64,000 nucleotides of DNA from Lachnoclostridium sp. (GTDB lineage Bacteria; Bacillota; Clostridia; Lachnospirales; Lachnospiraceae), in assembly GCA_023664665.1 (NCBI GenBank), contig JAMPEY010000015.1:1-64000 (forward strand), given 5' to 3'. Numbering within the stretch: the stretch's first letter is position 1; each line of letters begins with the position of its first letter. This document shows, one piece after another, positions 17,563-29,536 of the stretch. The position numbers and the translations under genes were made by a program. The notes beneath the pieces were generated by a model that saw only the letters and a program-made list of their open reading frames with translations, ran no database searches and was not told where the DNA came from.

Positions 17563-18312
17563 TTAAAATACCCGGTATAAATAGCTATTTCCCTTCTTTC
17601 CCACCCGTTCCACCGTTCCTATATAATGCAGGACATGCAAAACTTTTTGTGCCAGAGGAAGAGGAATATGCGCCGCTTTTGCAAAGTCTTTGGTGGTAAA
17701 TTCTTCCGGCAGCTCATAAGGCACAAACTGCATATAATCTTCAAGGCGGCTTATTTCAACCTCCTCCGCCAGACATGTGGGGATTCTGTCAAAACGGCTG
17801 GAACCTTTTTTTCTGTCAGTGCTCCATCCGTTTAAAAGGCGGTATTCCTCCATATCCAAAAGTACCAGCCTGAACTTAAGATTCGGATGCTTTAAAAACA
17901 TTTTAATTTTGTACAATTCCTTAAAAGCCAAGTAGGGATTTCCCTTTGCCGGGGATTTTCTTTTTTTGCTTAATTCACCGCTCTCCTCGTCTATCCATAT
18001 CAACCATTTTTCTCTGGGAATAGGATAAACCACAGTCACGGGGTAAAGAGGCAGAAAAACAGACAGTTTATTCCTCATTCGGTCAAACTGTCTGGTCTGA
18101 ATCTCTATAATTTCACCGTTTGCATAGATATCCGCCACATAATTTTCAATAGGGATTTCCTGTTTATCTTCATCCGGCTCATAATAATTTTTTAAAATAG
18201 CATGTACGGTTTTTTCCGACAATGTACCGATTCCAAGCCTCTGCCTGTCAATTCCTATCACCTTTTCCTTTGCGGCTTCAAAAGCATCTTCTCGCAGCAT
18301 TTTTCCTCTCAT
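17563..18312 (-). CDS. Conserved unknown protein with PD-(D/E)XK-like segment and C-terminal winged helix
   Basis: The 249-residue product has ADIYANGEIIEIQTRQF at about 63-80. This resembles the D...ExQ core of PD-(D/E)XK nuclease-like folds. The C-terminal 60 residues look like a winged helix (TTKDFAKAAHIPLPLAQKVLHVL). A basic stretch (KKRKSPAKGN) lies in the middle. The first ATG overlaps the antiporter stop in an ATGA coupling; an ATG four codons later after GAGAGG is the alternative. It forms an operon with the antiporter. The function is unknown; a DNA-binding or nuclease role is only a guess. Confidence 0.6.
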   Translation of the reverse strand: MRGKMLREDAFEAAKEKVIGIDRQRLGIGTLSEKTVHAILKNYYEPDEDKQEIPIENYVADIYANGEIIEIQTRQFDRMRNKLSVFLPLYPVTVVYPIPREKWLIWIDEESGELSKKRKSPAKGNPYLAFKELYKIKMFLKHPNLKFRLVLLDMEEYRLLNGWSTDRKKGSSRFDRIPTCLAEEVEISRLEDYMQFVPYELPEEFTTKDFAKAAHIPLPLAQKVLHVLHYIGTVERVGKKGNSYLYRVF

Positions 18313-19505
18313 TCCGCCGCTTTAGCGGCACAAACACTTTTGTCTTTTGCATACAGCAGCTTTAACAAAATAGGAGTCAGGATACTGGAAACAATAATCA
18401 GCAAAATCACCGCGGTAAAATACACCGAGGACAGCATTCCCACCGATAATCCTTTTTGGGATACAATCAATGCCACCTCTCCCCGGGTCATCATTCCCAC
18501 TCCTATTTTCAGGGCGTCATTTCCTTTATATCCGCAGATTCTTGCTATCAGTCCGCAGCCCACAATTTTGCATATTAACGCTACAGCGACAAAAGCGATG
18601 GCAAAAAGGATAATTCCGCCTGTCACATTGTCAATATTGGTCTTTAATCCGATACTTGCAAAAAATATGGGACCGAAAAGCATATAGGAATTGGTATCTA
18701 TTTTTTCTTCGATATATTCGGAATCCCGGATGGAGCAAAGAATAATTCCTGCTATGTAGGCTCCCGTAATATCCGCAATTCCAAAATGAACCTCCGCCAC
18801 ATAGGCAAAAATAAAGCATAATGCCAGACCTAAGATAGGAATTCTACGGGTATGGGGATAACGGATATCCACTCTGTTAAAAATCTTATATAAAATGAAT
18901 CCCAGCACAACGGCAAGCAGGAAAAACAGTACCGTGTTTATGACTACTTTTCCGGGATGAGAATCGGGATTTTTAAATCCGATAACAAAGGTGAGCACCA
19001 GAATACCGATAACATCATCAATGATAGCGGCACTGACAATGGTGGTTCCGATTTCTCCCTTTAATTTTCCCATTTCCCTGAGGGACTGAACCGTAATACT
19101 CACACTGGTAGCCGTCATGATAACACCGATAAACAGGGCTTGATAAAATTTATCGGAGCCGAAGGGAGCTGTTCCGTAAAATGCCATATACAAAAGAGTT
19201 CCTCCCACCAAAGGCACAAGTACCCCAAAGCATGCAATCAGAAATGCCTTAAACCCTGTTTTCATCAAATCCCTTAAATTGGTTTCAAGACCCGCGGAAA
19301 ACATCAGAAGTATCACTCCGATTTCCGCCATCTGGGTCAAAAAGTCCGTCTGCTCCACAAGACCTAATACGCTGGGACCGATTAACAAACCCGCAACGAT
19401 TTCTCCTACTACCTGAGGCGCTTTAAATTTCCTTGCCAACAGACCAAAAAATTTAGAAAAGATAATAATAATAGCCAAATCCAAAAAAATCTGATATGAA
19501 TTCAT
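18309..19505 (-). CDS. Cation:proton antiporter, CPA2 family
   Basis: This 398-residue membrane protein has about 12 hydrophobic helices and the CPA2 signatures PQVVGEIVAGLLIGPSVLG near the N-terminus and ATSVSITVQ with AAIIDDVIGILVL in the middle; the paired Asp residues are typical of ion-translocating sites. It should exchange Na+ or K+ for H+. There is no cytoplasmic TrkA-N domain. The RBS is GGGAGG, seven bases before ATG. The downstream unknown gene overlaps by four bases. Confidence 0.9.
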   Translation of the reverse strand: MNSYQIFLDLAIIIIFSKFFGLLARKFKAPQVVGEIVAGLLIGPSVLGLVEQTDFLTQMAEIGVILLMFSAGLETNLRDLMKTGFKAFLIACFGVLVPLVGGTLLYMAFYGTAPFGSDKFYQALFIGVIMTATSVSITVQSLREMGKLKGEIGTTIVSAAIIDDVIGILVLTFVIGFKNPDSHPGKVVINTVLFFLLAVVLGFILYKIFNRVDIRYPHTRRIPILGLALCFIFAYVAEVHFGIADITGAYIAGIILCSIRDSEYIEEKIDTNSYMLFGPIFFASIGLKTNIDNVTGGIILFAIAFVAVALICKIVGCGLIARICGYKGNDALKIGVGMMTRGEVALIVSQKGLSVGMLSSVYFTAVILLIIVSSILTPILLKLLYAKDKSVCAAKAAE

Positions 19506-19535
19506 AATAATCCTCCCCGTTTCCTTCTACATATT

Positions 19536-19585
19536 TTAAGACGAAACAATCGATTGACATCTGCCAATTCATTGTTCCGCCTTAA
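19536..19585 (-). terminator. Hairpin after gyrA
   Basis: In minus-strand RNA, two 15-base arms pair completely if two G-U pairs are allowed; on the plus strand those pairs would break. It lies about 28 bases after the gyrA stop codon. Only a short A/T tail follows, so termination may be partial. Confidence 0.6.
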
Positions 19586-19612
19586 TATAAAAATTAAATT
19601 ATGCAGATGACA

Positions 19613-22120
19613 TTACTCTTCCGTTGAAGCATCCTCTAATGCCTCATCCATGTTGTCAAACTCTTGCTCTCCGTTGGACACTCTGTCTTTTACTTTTGCC
19701 ATCTGTGCCAAAACCACATCTTTTTCAAGATTGATCAGCTTTACGCCGGAAGTGATTCTTCCCAAAGTGGAAATATCCGAAACCCTGATTCTGATGACAA
19801 TGCCTTCCGTGGTAATCATAATGATTTCATTGTCTTCATTTACTGCTTTGACACCCATTACATCACCGGTCTTTTCGGTAATCTTATAACACTTCACGCC
19901 TTTACCGCCACGGTGCTGTAAATTAAATTCTTCCATCAGGGTACGCTTTCCCATGCCTTTTTCGGATGCAATCAAAAGATATTCACCCTGAATTCTAAGC
20001 TGCATCCCTTTTATTTCATCGCCGGGCGCCAGATTCATTCCTATAACGCCCATGGACGCTCTTCCGGTAGCTCTCACATCGGTTTCTTTAAAGCGGATAC
20101 ACATACCCTGTTTCGTTACCATGAATATTTCGCTGTCATCTTCCGTAGTTTTTACTTCAATCAGCTCATCGTTATCCCTCAAATTGATAGCCGTTAATCC
20201 GTTTTTACGGATATTGATAAATTCCGAAAGCGGCGTCTTTTTGACGATTCCGTTTTTGGTAGCCATAAAGAGATTCTTTTTATCATCATACTCCTTAATA
20301 GGAATCATTGCGGTAATTTTTTCACCGGGAGCAAGCTGCAGCAGATTGATAATCGCTGTACCTCTGGCGGTTCTGCCTGCCTCGGGAATCTCATACGCTT
20401 TTAACCGATAAACTCTTCCGAAATTCGTAAAGAAATTCAGATAATGATGGTTTGTGGTCATAAGCAAATCTTCGATATAGTCATCCTCGATGGTCTGCAT
20501 TCCCTTAATACCTTTGCCGCCCCGGTTCTGCGCCTTAAAATTATCCACAGTCATGCGTTTGATATATCCGAGCCTTGTCATGGCAATTATGGTATTATCC
20601 ACAGGAATCAAATCTTCCATGGAAATATCAAACTCATCATATCCTATTTTGCTGCGTCTGTCATCCCCGTATTTTTCACCGATTATCATGATTTCTTCTT
20701 TGATGACGCCCAAAAGCAGTTTTTCATCCGCCAAAATTGCCTTTAATTCGCCTATGCGTATTTGAAGCTCCTTATGCTCATTTTCCAGTTTTTCTCTTTC
20801 CAAACCGGTAAGTGCGCGGAGTCTCATATCCACAATGGCCTGCGCCTGAACATCATCCAATTCAAAACGCTCCATCAGCCTGCTTTTCGCTACCTGCGTA
20901 TTTTCACTGCCGCGGATAATGGAAATTACTTCATCAATAAAATCAAGAGCTTTCAAAAGACCCTGTAAAATATGGTCCCTTTCTTCCGCTTTGTTTAACT
21001 CATACTTTGTTCTTCTGGTAACGACATCTTCCTGATGCTTTATGTAATGAGTAAGCATGTCCAAAAGATTCATTACCTTCGGCTCATTATTCACCAAAGC
21101 AAGCATGATGACCCCAAAGGTGTCCTGAAGCTGGGTATGCTTATAGAGCTGATTTAAAATAACATTGGCGTTTGCATCTTTCCTTAACTCAATTACGACA
21201 CGGACGCCCTCTCTGTTGGATTCATCCCTGATATCGGTAATTCCGTCAATTTTCTTTAATTTTACCAATTCGGCAATTTTAACGATTAAATTGGCTTTGT
21301 TTACCATATAAGGAAGTTCTGTGGCAACAATCTGATTTTTCCCGCTCGGCAGAGTCTCTATATCCGTCACGGCACGAACCCTGACTTTGCCCCGTCCCGT
21401 ACGATAAGCTTCCTCGCAGCCTCTGGTTCCGAGAATCAGTCCTCCGGTGGGAAAATCGGGCGCTTTCACAATTTCCATAACTTCTTCGATATCGGTAGCC
21501 CTGTTTTCCATCACCCTGTTATCAATGATTTTCACTACGGCATTAATCACTTCCCTTAAATTGTGAGGAGGAATATTTGTAGCCATTCCCACTGCAATTC
21601 CGGTAGTTCCGTTTACCAGAAGATTGGGGTAACGGCTGGGGAGCACTACAGGTTCTTTCTCCGTATCGTCAAAGTTCGGCACAAAATCAACCGTATCTTT
21701 ATTAATATCAGCTAAAAGCTCCATGGAAATTTTTGAAAGACGCGCTTCCGTATAACGCATTGCAGCGGCGCCGTCGCCATCCATAGAACCGAAATTTCCA
21801 TGTCCGTCCACCAAGGGATATCTGGTGGACCAATCCTGAGCCATATTTACCAAAGCGCCGTAAATAGAGCTGTCTCCGTGAGGGTGATATTTACCCATGG
21901 TATCACCGACAATACGGGCACTTTTACGGTGGGGTTTATCGGGACCGTTATTTAACTCAATCATGGAATAAAGGACGCGTCTCTGCACCGGCTTAAGACC
22001 GTCTCTCACATCGGGCAGGGCACGGGATGCAATTACGCTCATGGCGTAATCTATATAGAAAGTCTCCATCCTTTCCTTTAAATCCACCTCATGGATTTTA
22101 TCAAAAATCTTGTCGTCCAT
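19613..22120 (-). CDS. gyrA: DNA gyrase subunit A
   Basis: GyrA (835 residues) breaks and rejoins DNA in the gyrase A2B2 complex. The catalytic Tyr123 is in [11 protein letters not shown]. The C-terminal pinwheel has GyrA-box-like QNRGGKG and a second QHRGGKG. Its location beside gyrB, recF, dnaN and dnaA distinguishes it from parC. In the quinolone-resistance region, Ser84 (E. coli 83) is kept. However, Gly88 occupies the place of E. coli Asp87, and Asn92 that of Arg91. The acidic C-terminus ends [11 protein letters not shown]. It follows gyrB by 23 bases. Confidence 0.98.
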   Translation of the reverse strand: MDDKIFDKIHEVDLKERMETFYIDYAMSVIASRALPDVRDGLKPVQRRVLYSMIELNNGPDKPHRKSARIVGDTMGKYHPHGDSSIYGALVNMAQDWSTRYPLVDGHGNFGSMDGDGAAAMRYTEARLSKISMELLADINKDTVDFVPNFDDTEKEPVVLPSRYPNLLVNGTTGIAVGMATNIPPHNLREVINAVVKIIDNRVMENRATDIEEVMEIVKAPDFPTGGLILGTRGCEEAYRTGRGKVRVRAVTDIETLPSGKNQIVATELPYMVNKANLIVKIAELVKLKKIDGITDIRDESNREGVRVVIELRKDANANVILNQLYKHTQLQDTFGVIMLALVNNEPKVMNLLDMLTHYIKHQEDVVTRRTKYELNKAEERDHILQGLLKALDFIDEVISIIRGSENTQVAKSRLMERFELDDVQAQAIVDMRLRALTGLEREKLENEHKELQIRIGELKAILADEKLLLGVIKEEIMIIGEKYGDDRRSKIGYDEFDISMEDLIPVDNTIIAMTRLGYIKRMTVDNFKAQNRGGKGIKGMQTIEDDYIEDLLMTTNHHYLNFFTNFGRVYRLKAYEIPEAGRTARGTAIINLLQLAPGEKITAMIPIKEYDDKKNLFMATKNGIVKKTPLSEFINIRKNGLTAINLRDNDELIEVKTTEDDSEIFMVTKQGMCIRFKETDVRATGRASMGVIGMNLAPGDEIKGMQLRIQGEYLLIASEKGMGKRTLMEEFNLQHRGGKGVKCYKITEKTGDVMGVKAVNEDNEIIMITTEGIVIRIRVSDISTLGRITSGVKLINLEKDVVLAQMAKVKDRVSNGEQEFDNMDEALEDASTEE

Positions 22121-22143
22121 CTTTTCCTCCGATTAAAATGTTA

Positions 22144-24147
<2,004 letters not shown>

Positions 24148-25239
24148 TTACTCCATTTCCGCGTCAGAAACAGTTCCTTCAGACACTTTATAAACTTTAT
24201 TTATCTCGAACCTGTTGTTGACAAATTCTTCCAGACCCGTACAGGTAATAATGGTCTGAATATCTCCTATGCTGTTTAAAAGATAATTCTGCCTGTCTCT
24301 GTCAAGCTCGGACAGCACATCATCCAAAAGCAAAACCGGAGTATCCTTCGCTATCTGCTTTACCAATTCAATCTCTGATAACTTCAAAGACAGCGCCGCC
24401 GTTCTCTGCTGTCCCTGAGAACCGAATTTACGGATATCCACATCTCCTACCACAAAAGAAAAATCATCCCTGTGGGGACCGACAGAAGTAATCTTTGCCT
24501 TCATGTCCCTGTCCTTACTATATTTCAGCTTGTTTTCAAATTCTTCTATCTCTACATTTGGCTCATAAACAATATGTATTTCTTCCCTTTCCCCGGAAAG
24601 TTTTTTGTGAATCTCATAGATAATCTTATTGAGCTGCTCCACAAAAAGTTTTCTGCGCTCAATAATTTTTGTTCCATAAGATACAAGCTGCATATCCCAT
24701 ATATTTAAAGTTTCCTTCAAATCGGCATTCATATACATATCTTTCAAAAGAGTATTTCTTTGATTCACAATTTTATTATAATGATTCAGGTTATAAAGAT
24801 AAAAACTATCCAACTGGCAAAGTTCCATATCCACAAACCTACGCCTCTCCGCAGGTCCGTTTTTTATAATTCCCAAATCTTCCGGAGAAAAAAATACGAC
24901 ATTGCAAAGTCCCAATAAATCCGCAGCTCTTTTTATTTTTTGTCCGTCTATGGCAATTCCTTTGGATTTTGATCTGCGAAGATGCATATCTATTCTTGTT
25001 TCCACACCTTCTTTTTCCAAATAAACCCGAATGTGGGATTCCTCTTTATCAAACTTTATAATCTCCTTATCCTTGCTTCCTTTATGGGATTTGGTGGTGG
25101 CAGCTACATAAATGGCTTCCAATATATTTGTTTTTCCCTGAGCATTATTTCCGTAAAGAATATTGGTTCCTCTGTCAAATTTCATGTCAAGGGATTCATA
25201 ATTTCTATAATCAGCCAATTCTATTGATTTAATAACCAT
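24148..25239 (-). CDS. recF: DNA replication and repair protein RecF
   Basis: RecF (363 residues) loads RecA at gaps through RecFOR. The SMC-like ATPase has Walker A GNNAQGKTN at about 30-38, the signature SQGQQRTAALSLKL and Walker B LLLDDVLSELD. It starts at ATG one base after the stop of the S4-domain gene and ends three bases before gyrB, as in the standard recF operon. Confidence 0.97.
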   Translation of the reverse strand: MVIKSIELADYRNYESLDMKFDRGTNILYGNNAQGKTNILEAIYVAATTKSHKGSKDKEIIKFDKEESHIRVYLEKEGVETRIDMHLRRSKSKGIAIDGQKIKRAADLLGLCNVVFFSPEDLGIIKNGPAERRRFVDMELCQLDSFYLYNLNHYNKIVNQRNTLLKDMYMNADLKETLNIWDMQLVSYGTKIIERRKLFVEQLNKIIYEIHKKLSGEREEIHIVYEPNVEIEEFENKLKYSKDRDMKAKITSVGPHRDDFSFVVGDVDIRKFGSQGQQRTAALSLKLSEIELVKQIAKDTPVLLLDDVLSELDRDRQNYLLNSIGDIQTIITCTGLEEFVNNRFEINKVYKVSEGTVSDAEME

Positions 25240-25240
25240 A

Positions 25241-25450
25241 CTAATCCCCTATTATAAAAGTTTCACCGTTATAAGTGACTTTATCACCCACAGCCAGCTT
25301 TTTTCCTCTTCTGGTCTCTACCTGACCGTTTACCTTCACAAGACCGTCCTGAACGGCATATTTTGCGTCTACCCCTGACTCCACTAAGCCAGCCGCTTTC
25401 AGCGCCTGGCCAAGTTTTATAAAATCATCTTTTAATTGAATTATCTGCAT
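25241..25450 (-). CDS. S4-domain RNA-binding protein (YaaA/RlbA family)
   Basis: This 69-residue protein is a single S4 domain: GLVESGVDAKYAVQDGLVKVNG followed by a basic RRGKKLAVGD. The family sits between dnaN and recF in Firmicutes and is linked to ribosome assembly or RNA binding. The ATG chosen has GGAG seven bases upstream; the longer frame lacks a ribosome-binding site and S4 similarity. Confidence 0.9.
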   Translation of the reverse strand: MQIIQLKDDFIKLGQALKAAGLVESGVDAKYAVQDGLVKVNGQVETRRGKKLAVGDKVTYNGETFIIGD

Positions 25451-25507
25451 ATAAAATCTCCATCCCTCCGCCTTTCGATTGGCGGCACAAATTGCGGTCA
25501 ATTACAA

Positions 25508-26617
25508 TTAATTAACTGTGGTAAAATTAACCGGCAATATCATATAAATATAACTTTCTTCAATATTCTTAATAAGACAGGGAGCTTTCGGATTTACCAT
25601 ATACAAATCCACATTTTCGTCATCAATGACACGCAGCGCATCGATCAGGAATTTAGGATTAAATCCAATCATGATATCCTTACCGCTCTTTTCAATATCA
25701 ATATCTTCATTCATGCTTCCAAGAACGGAATTAATCTTAAGTTCCATCCTTTCATCGGTAACATTCATTATGATAGGCTTTTTATCGCCTTCTTTTACAA
25801 GAAGGGTAGCTCTGTCTATACAATTCAAAAGCTCTTTTTTATTTATATTTATCTTTGTCTCATAATCGCTGGAGAGCATCTGATTAATCTGAAAATATTC
25901 TCCCTCAATCAGTCTGGAAACCACGGTAGTATTTCCGAATTCAAATATAATATGATTAGGGTCAAAGGAAATCATCACATCCTTATCCGCATCCCCTGAA
26001 ATGATTTTGCTCACTTCATTCAAAGTCTTTCCGGGAACGATAACTTTTTTGTATTCGTAATTATCCCTTAACTTAATCTTACGGATGGAAATACGGTGCC
26101 CGTCCAGAGAAACTACTTTAAGCTCGTCACCATCAATCTCAAAAAGCTCCCCTGACATCAGTTTATTATTGTCATTGTCGGAAATGGAAAATATTGTCTG
26201 TCTTACAACCTCTTTCAAAGTAAACTGACTGATTACAATACTTCCGTTTTTTTCAATATCGGGAAGATAAGAAAAATCCTCTCCCGATTTTCCGATAATG
26301 TTAAACTTTGCTTTTTCACAGGTAATGGTAGTCATATATGTGGAATCTGTCTCAATGGTAATATCACTGTCAGGAAGCTTACGCACAATCTCCAAGAAAA
26401 TTTTTGCGTCAAGGGCAATCATTCCTTTATCCAGAATATCTCCTTCTATGGTAGTCTCAATGCCAAGCTCCATATCATTTGCCGTTAAAGTGATAACACC
26501 CTTAGTGGCATCTACCATAATACACTCCAGAATGGACATGGTAGTTTTATTAGGAACGGCTTTTGATACGGTTTGTACACCATTTAAAAGATTTGATTTT
26601 GAACAGACTAACTTCAT
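25508..26617 (-). CDS. dnaN: DNA polymerase III beta sliding clamp
   Basis: DnaN (369 residues) is the ring-shaped clamp for replicative polymerase. It has the three repeated clamp domains, the N-terminal MKLVCSKSNLLNGVQTVSKAV and the C-terminal YMILPVNF. A GGAAGGAG ribosome-binding site precedes the ATG, and between them lies a TTATACACA DnaA box. DnaA bound there could affect dnaN expression. Confidence 0.98.
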   Translation of the reverse strand: MKLVCSKSNLLNGVQTVSKAVPNKTTMSILECIMVDATKGVITLTANDMELGIETTIEGDILDKGMIALDAKIFLEIVRKLPDSDITIETDSTYMTTITCEKAKFNIIGKSGEDFSYLPDIEKNGSIVISQFTLKEVVRQTIFSISDNDNNKLMSGELFEIDGDELKVVSLDGHRISIRKIKLRDNYEYKKVIVPGKTLNEVSKIISGDADKDVMISFDPNHIIFEFGNTTVVSRLIEGEYFQINQMLSSDYETKININKKELLNCIDRATLLVKEGDKKPIIMNVTDERMELKINSVLGSMNEDIDIEKSGKDIMIGFNPKFLIDALRVIDDENVDLYMVNPKAPCLIKNIEESYIYMILPVNFTTVN

Positions 26618-26913
26618 ATGTGTATAACTCCTTCCTGTTTATCAAATTATCCATAGACAGATTGTCCATGGACAGGTTGTCCACAACAAATTGTCTGCCG
26701 GCAGATAATATAAATAGATAAATAATTTAATATTATACTTAGTAATAGGTGTTGATATGTGCAAAACTACTTCTATTATACTATTTATAAAGGAAAAAGG
26801 AAATGGAAAAGATGTGAATTGTTAAATAATAAGTTCAGAATAAGTATGAACTTATACACATCCTCTCTTTTAAACATATTTTCCGTTTTAAAGTTATCAA
26901 CCGAAATCACATA
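26618..26913. other. oriC part 1: DnaA-box region between dnaA and dnaN
   Basis: Perfect TTATACACA boxes lie at 26619-26627 (as complement) and 26852-26860. Near matches TTATCCATA (26647) and TTGTCCACA (26677) also occur, with a TTATCAACC near 26895. The middle (about 26700-26760) is very AT-rich and could unwind. Together with the cluster beyond dnaA it suggests a bipartite Firmicutes origin. Confidence 0.8.
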
Positions 26914-28278
26914 TCAGGGATTGATTTTCTTTTTTATAATGTCAATTTTATTTCTTAATTCTTCATTGCTCTGAATCTCTGATTTTATCTTGCTTACTCC
27001 GTGAATAACCGTGGTATGATCTTTTTTTCCTAAAAGTTTTGCAATATTCATATAAGAAATTTCGTCAATCATTTCATAACAAAGATACATTACAATCTGG
27101 CGCGGAAGCACAAATTCGGAATTACGCCTTTTTGAAGTGATATCTTCAGGATTTACTCCAAAATGTTCTGCTACAGTGTTAATAATAGTGGTGGGGGTAA
27201 CTTCCTTTGGCTTATTAGGATAAATAACATCTTTTAAAGCCTCTTGCGCATGTTCGATTGTCATATAATCTATCTTATTTAATTTTGCAAATGCGATAAT
27301 CTTATTTAAAGCGCCCTCTAATTCCCTGATATTTGACTTAATATTTGTGGCAATGTATTTTATAATTTCTTCATTAATCTTATGTTCGTAATGTTCGGCA
27401 TTTTTACGAAGAATTGCCATTCGGGTTTCATAGTCGGGAGGCTGGATATCTGCTATCAGTCCCCATTCAAATCTTGAGCGGAAACGTTCATCCAGAGTTT
27501 CCATTTCCTTTGGAGGTTTGTCCGAAGAAAGTACAATTTGTTTGTGGGCTCCGTGCAGCACATTAAAAGTGTGGAAAAATTCTTCCTGTGTACTTTCTTT
27601 TCCTATTATAAACTGTATGTCATCTATCATAAGCACATCAACGGTACGGTATTTTTCCCGAAGCTTTGTCATGGAAGCGGCGTTACCGCTTCTGATAGAT
27701 TCAATTACTTCATTGGTAAATTCTTCGCTGGTAACATAAAGAACCTTTGTATCAGGATTCTGTTCCATAATAAAATGCCCTATGGAATGCATTAAGTGGG
27801 TTTTACCCAATCCCGGCCCACCATAGAGATAGAGAGGATTATAAGTTTCACCGGGAGTTTCCGCTACTGCCAGAGAAGCGGAATGAGCAAATTTATTATT
27901 GCTCCCTACCACGAAACTGTCAAATTTATATCTTGGATTTAAGGTTGCGTTTTCATAATTTGCGGCATACTTAGGGTCTTTGCCTAATTCATTTTCGGAA
28001 ACATTTTCATATTCGGCGTCTTTTTCCAATATAAAATCCACATCATATTGGTGATTAAACATTTCCGTGATGGTTACCTGAAAGAAACTTCTGTATTTAT
28101 TGGAAATATAATTCAATGCATGAGCCTGATCGGAAGGAATAATGATATTTACCGTATTATCTGTCACATTGTAAAATTCCAGAGGTTCTACCCATGTATG
28201 ATAAGAAATATCGGAAAGACTGTATTCTCTTCTGACAGTTTCTTTAATAGTTGTCCAATTTCTTTTAATATCATCCAT
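26914..28278 (-). CDS. dnaA: Chromosomal replication initiator DnaA
   Basis: DnaA (454 residues) binds DnaA boxes and opens oriC in its ATP form. Domain I starts DDIKRNWTTIKETVRREYS. The AAA+ domain has Walker A GGPGLGKTH and Walker B MIDDIQF, and domain IV ends with the DNA-binding helix (RQIVMYLCYEMI, KKDHTTVIHGV). I chose the ATG after AGAAAGG rather than the longer frame, whose 28 extra residues are hydrophobic and not part of DnaA. DnaA boxes flank the gene, including one cluster in its promoter region. Confidence 0.98.
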   Translation of the reverse strand: MDDIKRNWTTIKETVRREYSLSDISYHTWVEPLEFYNVTDNTVNIIIPSDQAHALNYISNKYRSFFQVTITEMFNHQYDVDFILEKDAEYENVSENELGKDPKYAANYENATLNPRYKFDSFVVGSNNKFAHSASLAVAETPGETYNPLYLYGGPGLGKTHLMHSIGHFIMEQNPDTKVLYVTSEEFTNEVIESIRSGNAASMTKLREKYRTVDVLMIDDIQFIIGKESTQEEFFHTFNVLHGAHKQIVLSSDKPPKEMETLDERFRSRFEWGLIADIQPPDYETRMAILRKNAEHYEHKINEEIIKYIATNIKSNIRELEGALNKIIAFAKLNKIDYMTIEHAQEALKDVIYPNKPKEVTPTTIINTVAEHFGVNPEDITSKRRNSEFVLPRQIVMYLCYEMIDEISYMNIAKLLGKKDHTTVIHGVSKIKSEIQSNEELRNKIDIIKKKINP

Positions 28279-28604
28279 TTGATAGACCTTTCTTAAAACA
28301 AAGAATAATATAAACGCTACAGTTTCCATTGTAATATAGAATGAAAAATATTTCAAATGCAAGTTTTTAACAGCTAAGGTATAAAGTTATACACATTATG
28401 TGGATAAAATTGTTTATAAATAAGATAATTCATGATTTATGTGGATATTTATAAAGCTGAATATATTGATATTCTTATAAAAATTGAAAGTTATCCACAA
28501 ATAACTAATGTAATGTGGATAAGTGAAATGTGAATAAAAACGGTGTATATGTATGTGGATAACTTTTTTAATTTTTTTATTATAATTTTTTATGCCTATT
28601 TTGC
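28279..28604. other. oriC part 2: DnaA-box cluster upstream of dnaA
   Basis: Perfect boxes TTATACACA (28387-28395), TTATCCACA (28491-28499) and TGTGGATAA (28399-28407, 28514-28522, 28554-28562) occur with near matches at 28440 and 28529. A T- and A-only stretch at 28563-28590 follows directly and is a likely unwinding element. The divergent genes dnaA and rpmH and the box density identify the replication origin. Confidence 0.93.
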
Positions 28605-28633
28605 TTGACATTATGCTGTTTTTCTTATAAAAT
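28605..28633 (+). promoter_or_regulatory. rpmH operon promoter
   Basis: A consensus TTGACA is followed after 17 bases by TAAAAT (an overlapping TATAAA would give 15). It is placed between the AT-rich origin element and the rpmH ribosome-binding site. Confidence 0.6.
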
Positions 28634-28709
28634 CAAATATGCTATTTTCTTGATTATCATTCGAATTGTATATGGTTTATCAGGATTTTAAAGAAGGAGG
28701 TGCTTTTCC

Positions 28710-28844
28710 ATGAAAATGACTTATCAGCCTAAAAAGCGTCATCGTGCTAAAGTTCACGGTTTTAGAGCCAGAATGAGTACTCCCGGCGGAAGAAAAGTAT
28801 TGGCGGCAAGACGTGCAAAAGGAAGAAAAAGATTATGCGCATAG
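28710..28844 (+). CDS. rpmH: 50S ribosomal protein L34
   Basis: This 44-residue basic protein has the whole L34 pattern: [20 protein letters not shown], then [27 protein letters not shown] lies ten bases before the ATG. It is the first gene of the rightward rpmH-rnpA-yidD-yidC group, and a terminator-like hairpin lies directly after its stop codon. Confidence 0.97.
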   Translation: MKMTYQPKKRHRAKVHGFRARMSTPGGRKVLAARRAKGRKRLCA

Positions 28845-28868
28845 GTCACAGGAATGTGACCTTTTTTC
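28844..28868 (+). terminator. Terminator between rpmH and rnpA
   Basis: GGTCACA and TGTGACC pair around a GGAA loop and are followed by six T. Partial termination here would make more L34 mRNA than RNase P protein mRNA, a known need at this locus. Confidence 0.8.
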
Positions 28869-28898
28869 TCTTATTAATTTGAGTGTAGAAGGAATCAA

Positions 28899-29237
28899 AT
28901 GCAATTTTCAGAATCATTAAAGAAGAATCACGAATTCCAGTTTGTTTACAAAAACGGTAAATCATATGCAAACAAATATATGATTATGTATGTGAAAGAA
29001 AATAGCACAGATAAAAACAGAATTGGAATCAGTGTGAGTAAAAAAGTCGGAAACAGTGTAGTAAGACATCGTGTGAAAAGATTGATCAGAGAAAGTTACA
29101 GATTACATGAAGATATATTCAATAGTGGTTTGGATATTGTAATCATTGCCAGACAAAGTGCGGCTTCCGCAGTTTATAAGGAAATTGAAAGCGCGTTGTT
29201 GCATCTTGGCAGACTTCATCATTTGTTGGAAATTTGA
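28899..29237 (+). CDS. rnpA: Ribonuclease P protein component
   Basis: RnpA (112 residues) helps the RNase P RNA process tRNA 5' ends. The family core [20 protein letters not shown] and KRLIRESYR, with the aromatic [10 protein letters not shown] near the start, is visible. GTAGAAGGAATC precedes the ATG. Its stop overlaps the yidD start by four bases. Confidence 0.97.
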   Translation: MQFSESLKKNHEFQFVYKNGKSYANKYMIMYVKENSTDKNRIGISVSKKVGNSVVRHRVKRLIRESYRLHEDIFNSGLDIVIIARQSAASAVYKEIESALLHLGRLHHLLEI

Positions 29238-29452
29238 AAAGTATGAAAAAATTTTTAATTGGCGGTATCAGATTTTATCAGAAATATTTATCTCCTATGA
29301 AAAGCGTCAAATGTCCTTATATTCCCAGCTGTTCTCAGTATGGAATAGAAGCTATTGAAAAATACGGCGCTTTTAAGGGTAGTATTCTGGCTGTTTGGAG
29401 AATTTTGAGATGCAATCCGTTTTCAAAGGGAGGCTATGACCCTGTTCCCTGA
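29234..29452 (+). CDS. yidD: Membrane protein insertion efficiency factor YidD
   Basis: This 72-residue protein has an amphipathic N-terminus and the family pattern [19 protein letters not shown], then [18 protein letters not shown]. YidD assists YidC-dependent insertion of membrane proteins. It overlaps rnpA by four bases and precedes yidC, the standard order. Confidence 0.96.
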   Translation: MKSMKKFLIGGIRFYQKYLSPMKSVKCPYIPSCSQYGIEAIEKYGAFKGSILAVWRILRCNPFSKGGYDPVP

Positions 29453-29477
29453 ATCTGGTTACCACCCGGATTTTTTT
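29452..29477 (+). terminator. Terminator after yidD
   Basis: AATCTGG and CCGGATT pair (one G-U) around a seven-base loop and are followed by seven T. It separates rpmH-rnpA-yidD from yidC. Confidence 0.7.
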
Positions 29478-29536
29478 ATATTGTTTAATCAATGCGGTAT
29501 TGTAGATTTTATCTTCAATATGCAGGAGGTATGTGA

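Noticed and set aside
28279..28362. 28-residue N-terminal extension of DnaA
   Set aside because: It is hydrophobic, absent from known DnaA proteins and not preceded by a ribosome-binding site.
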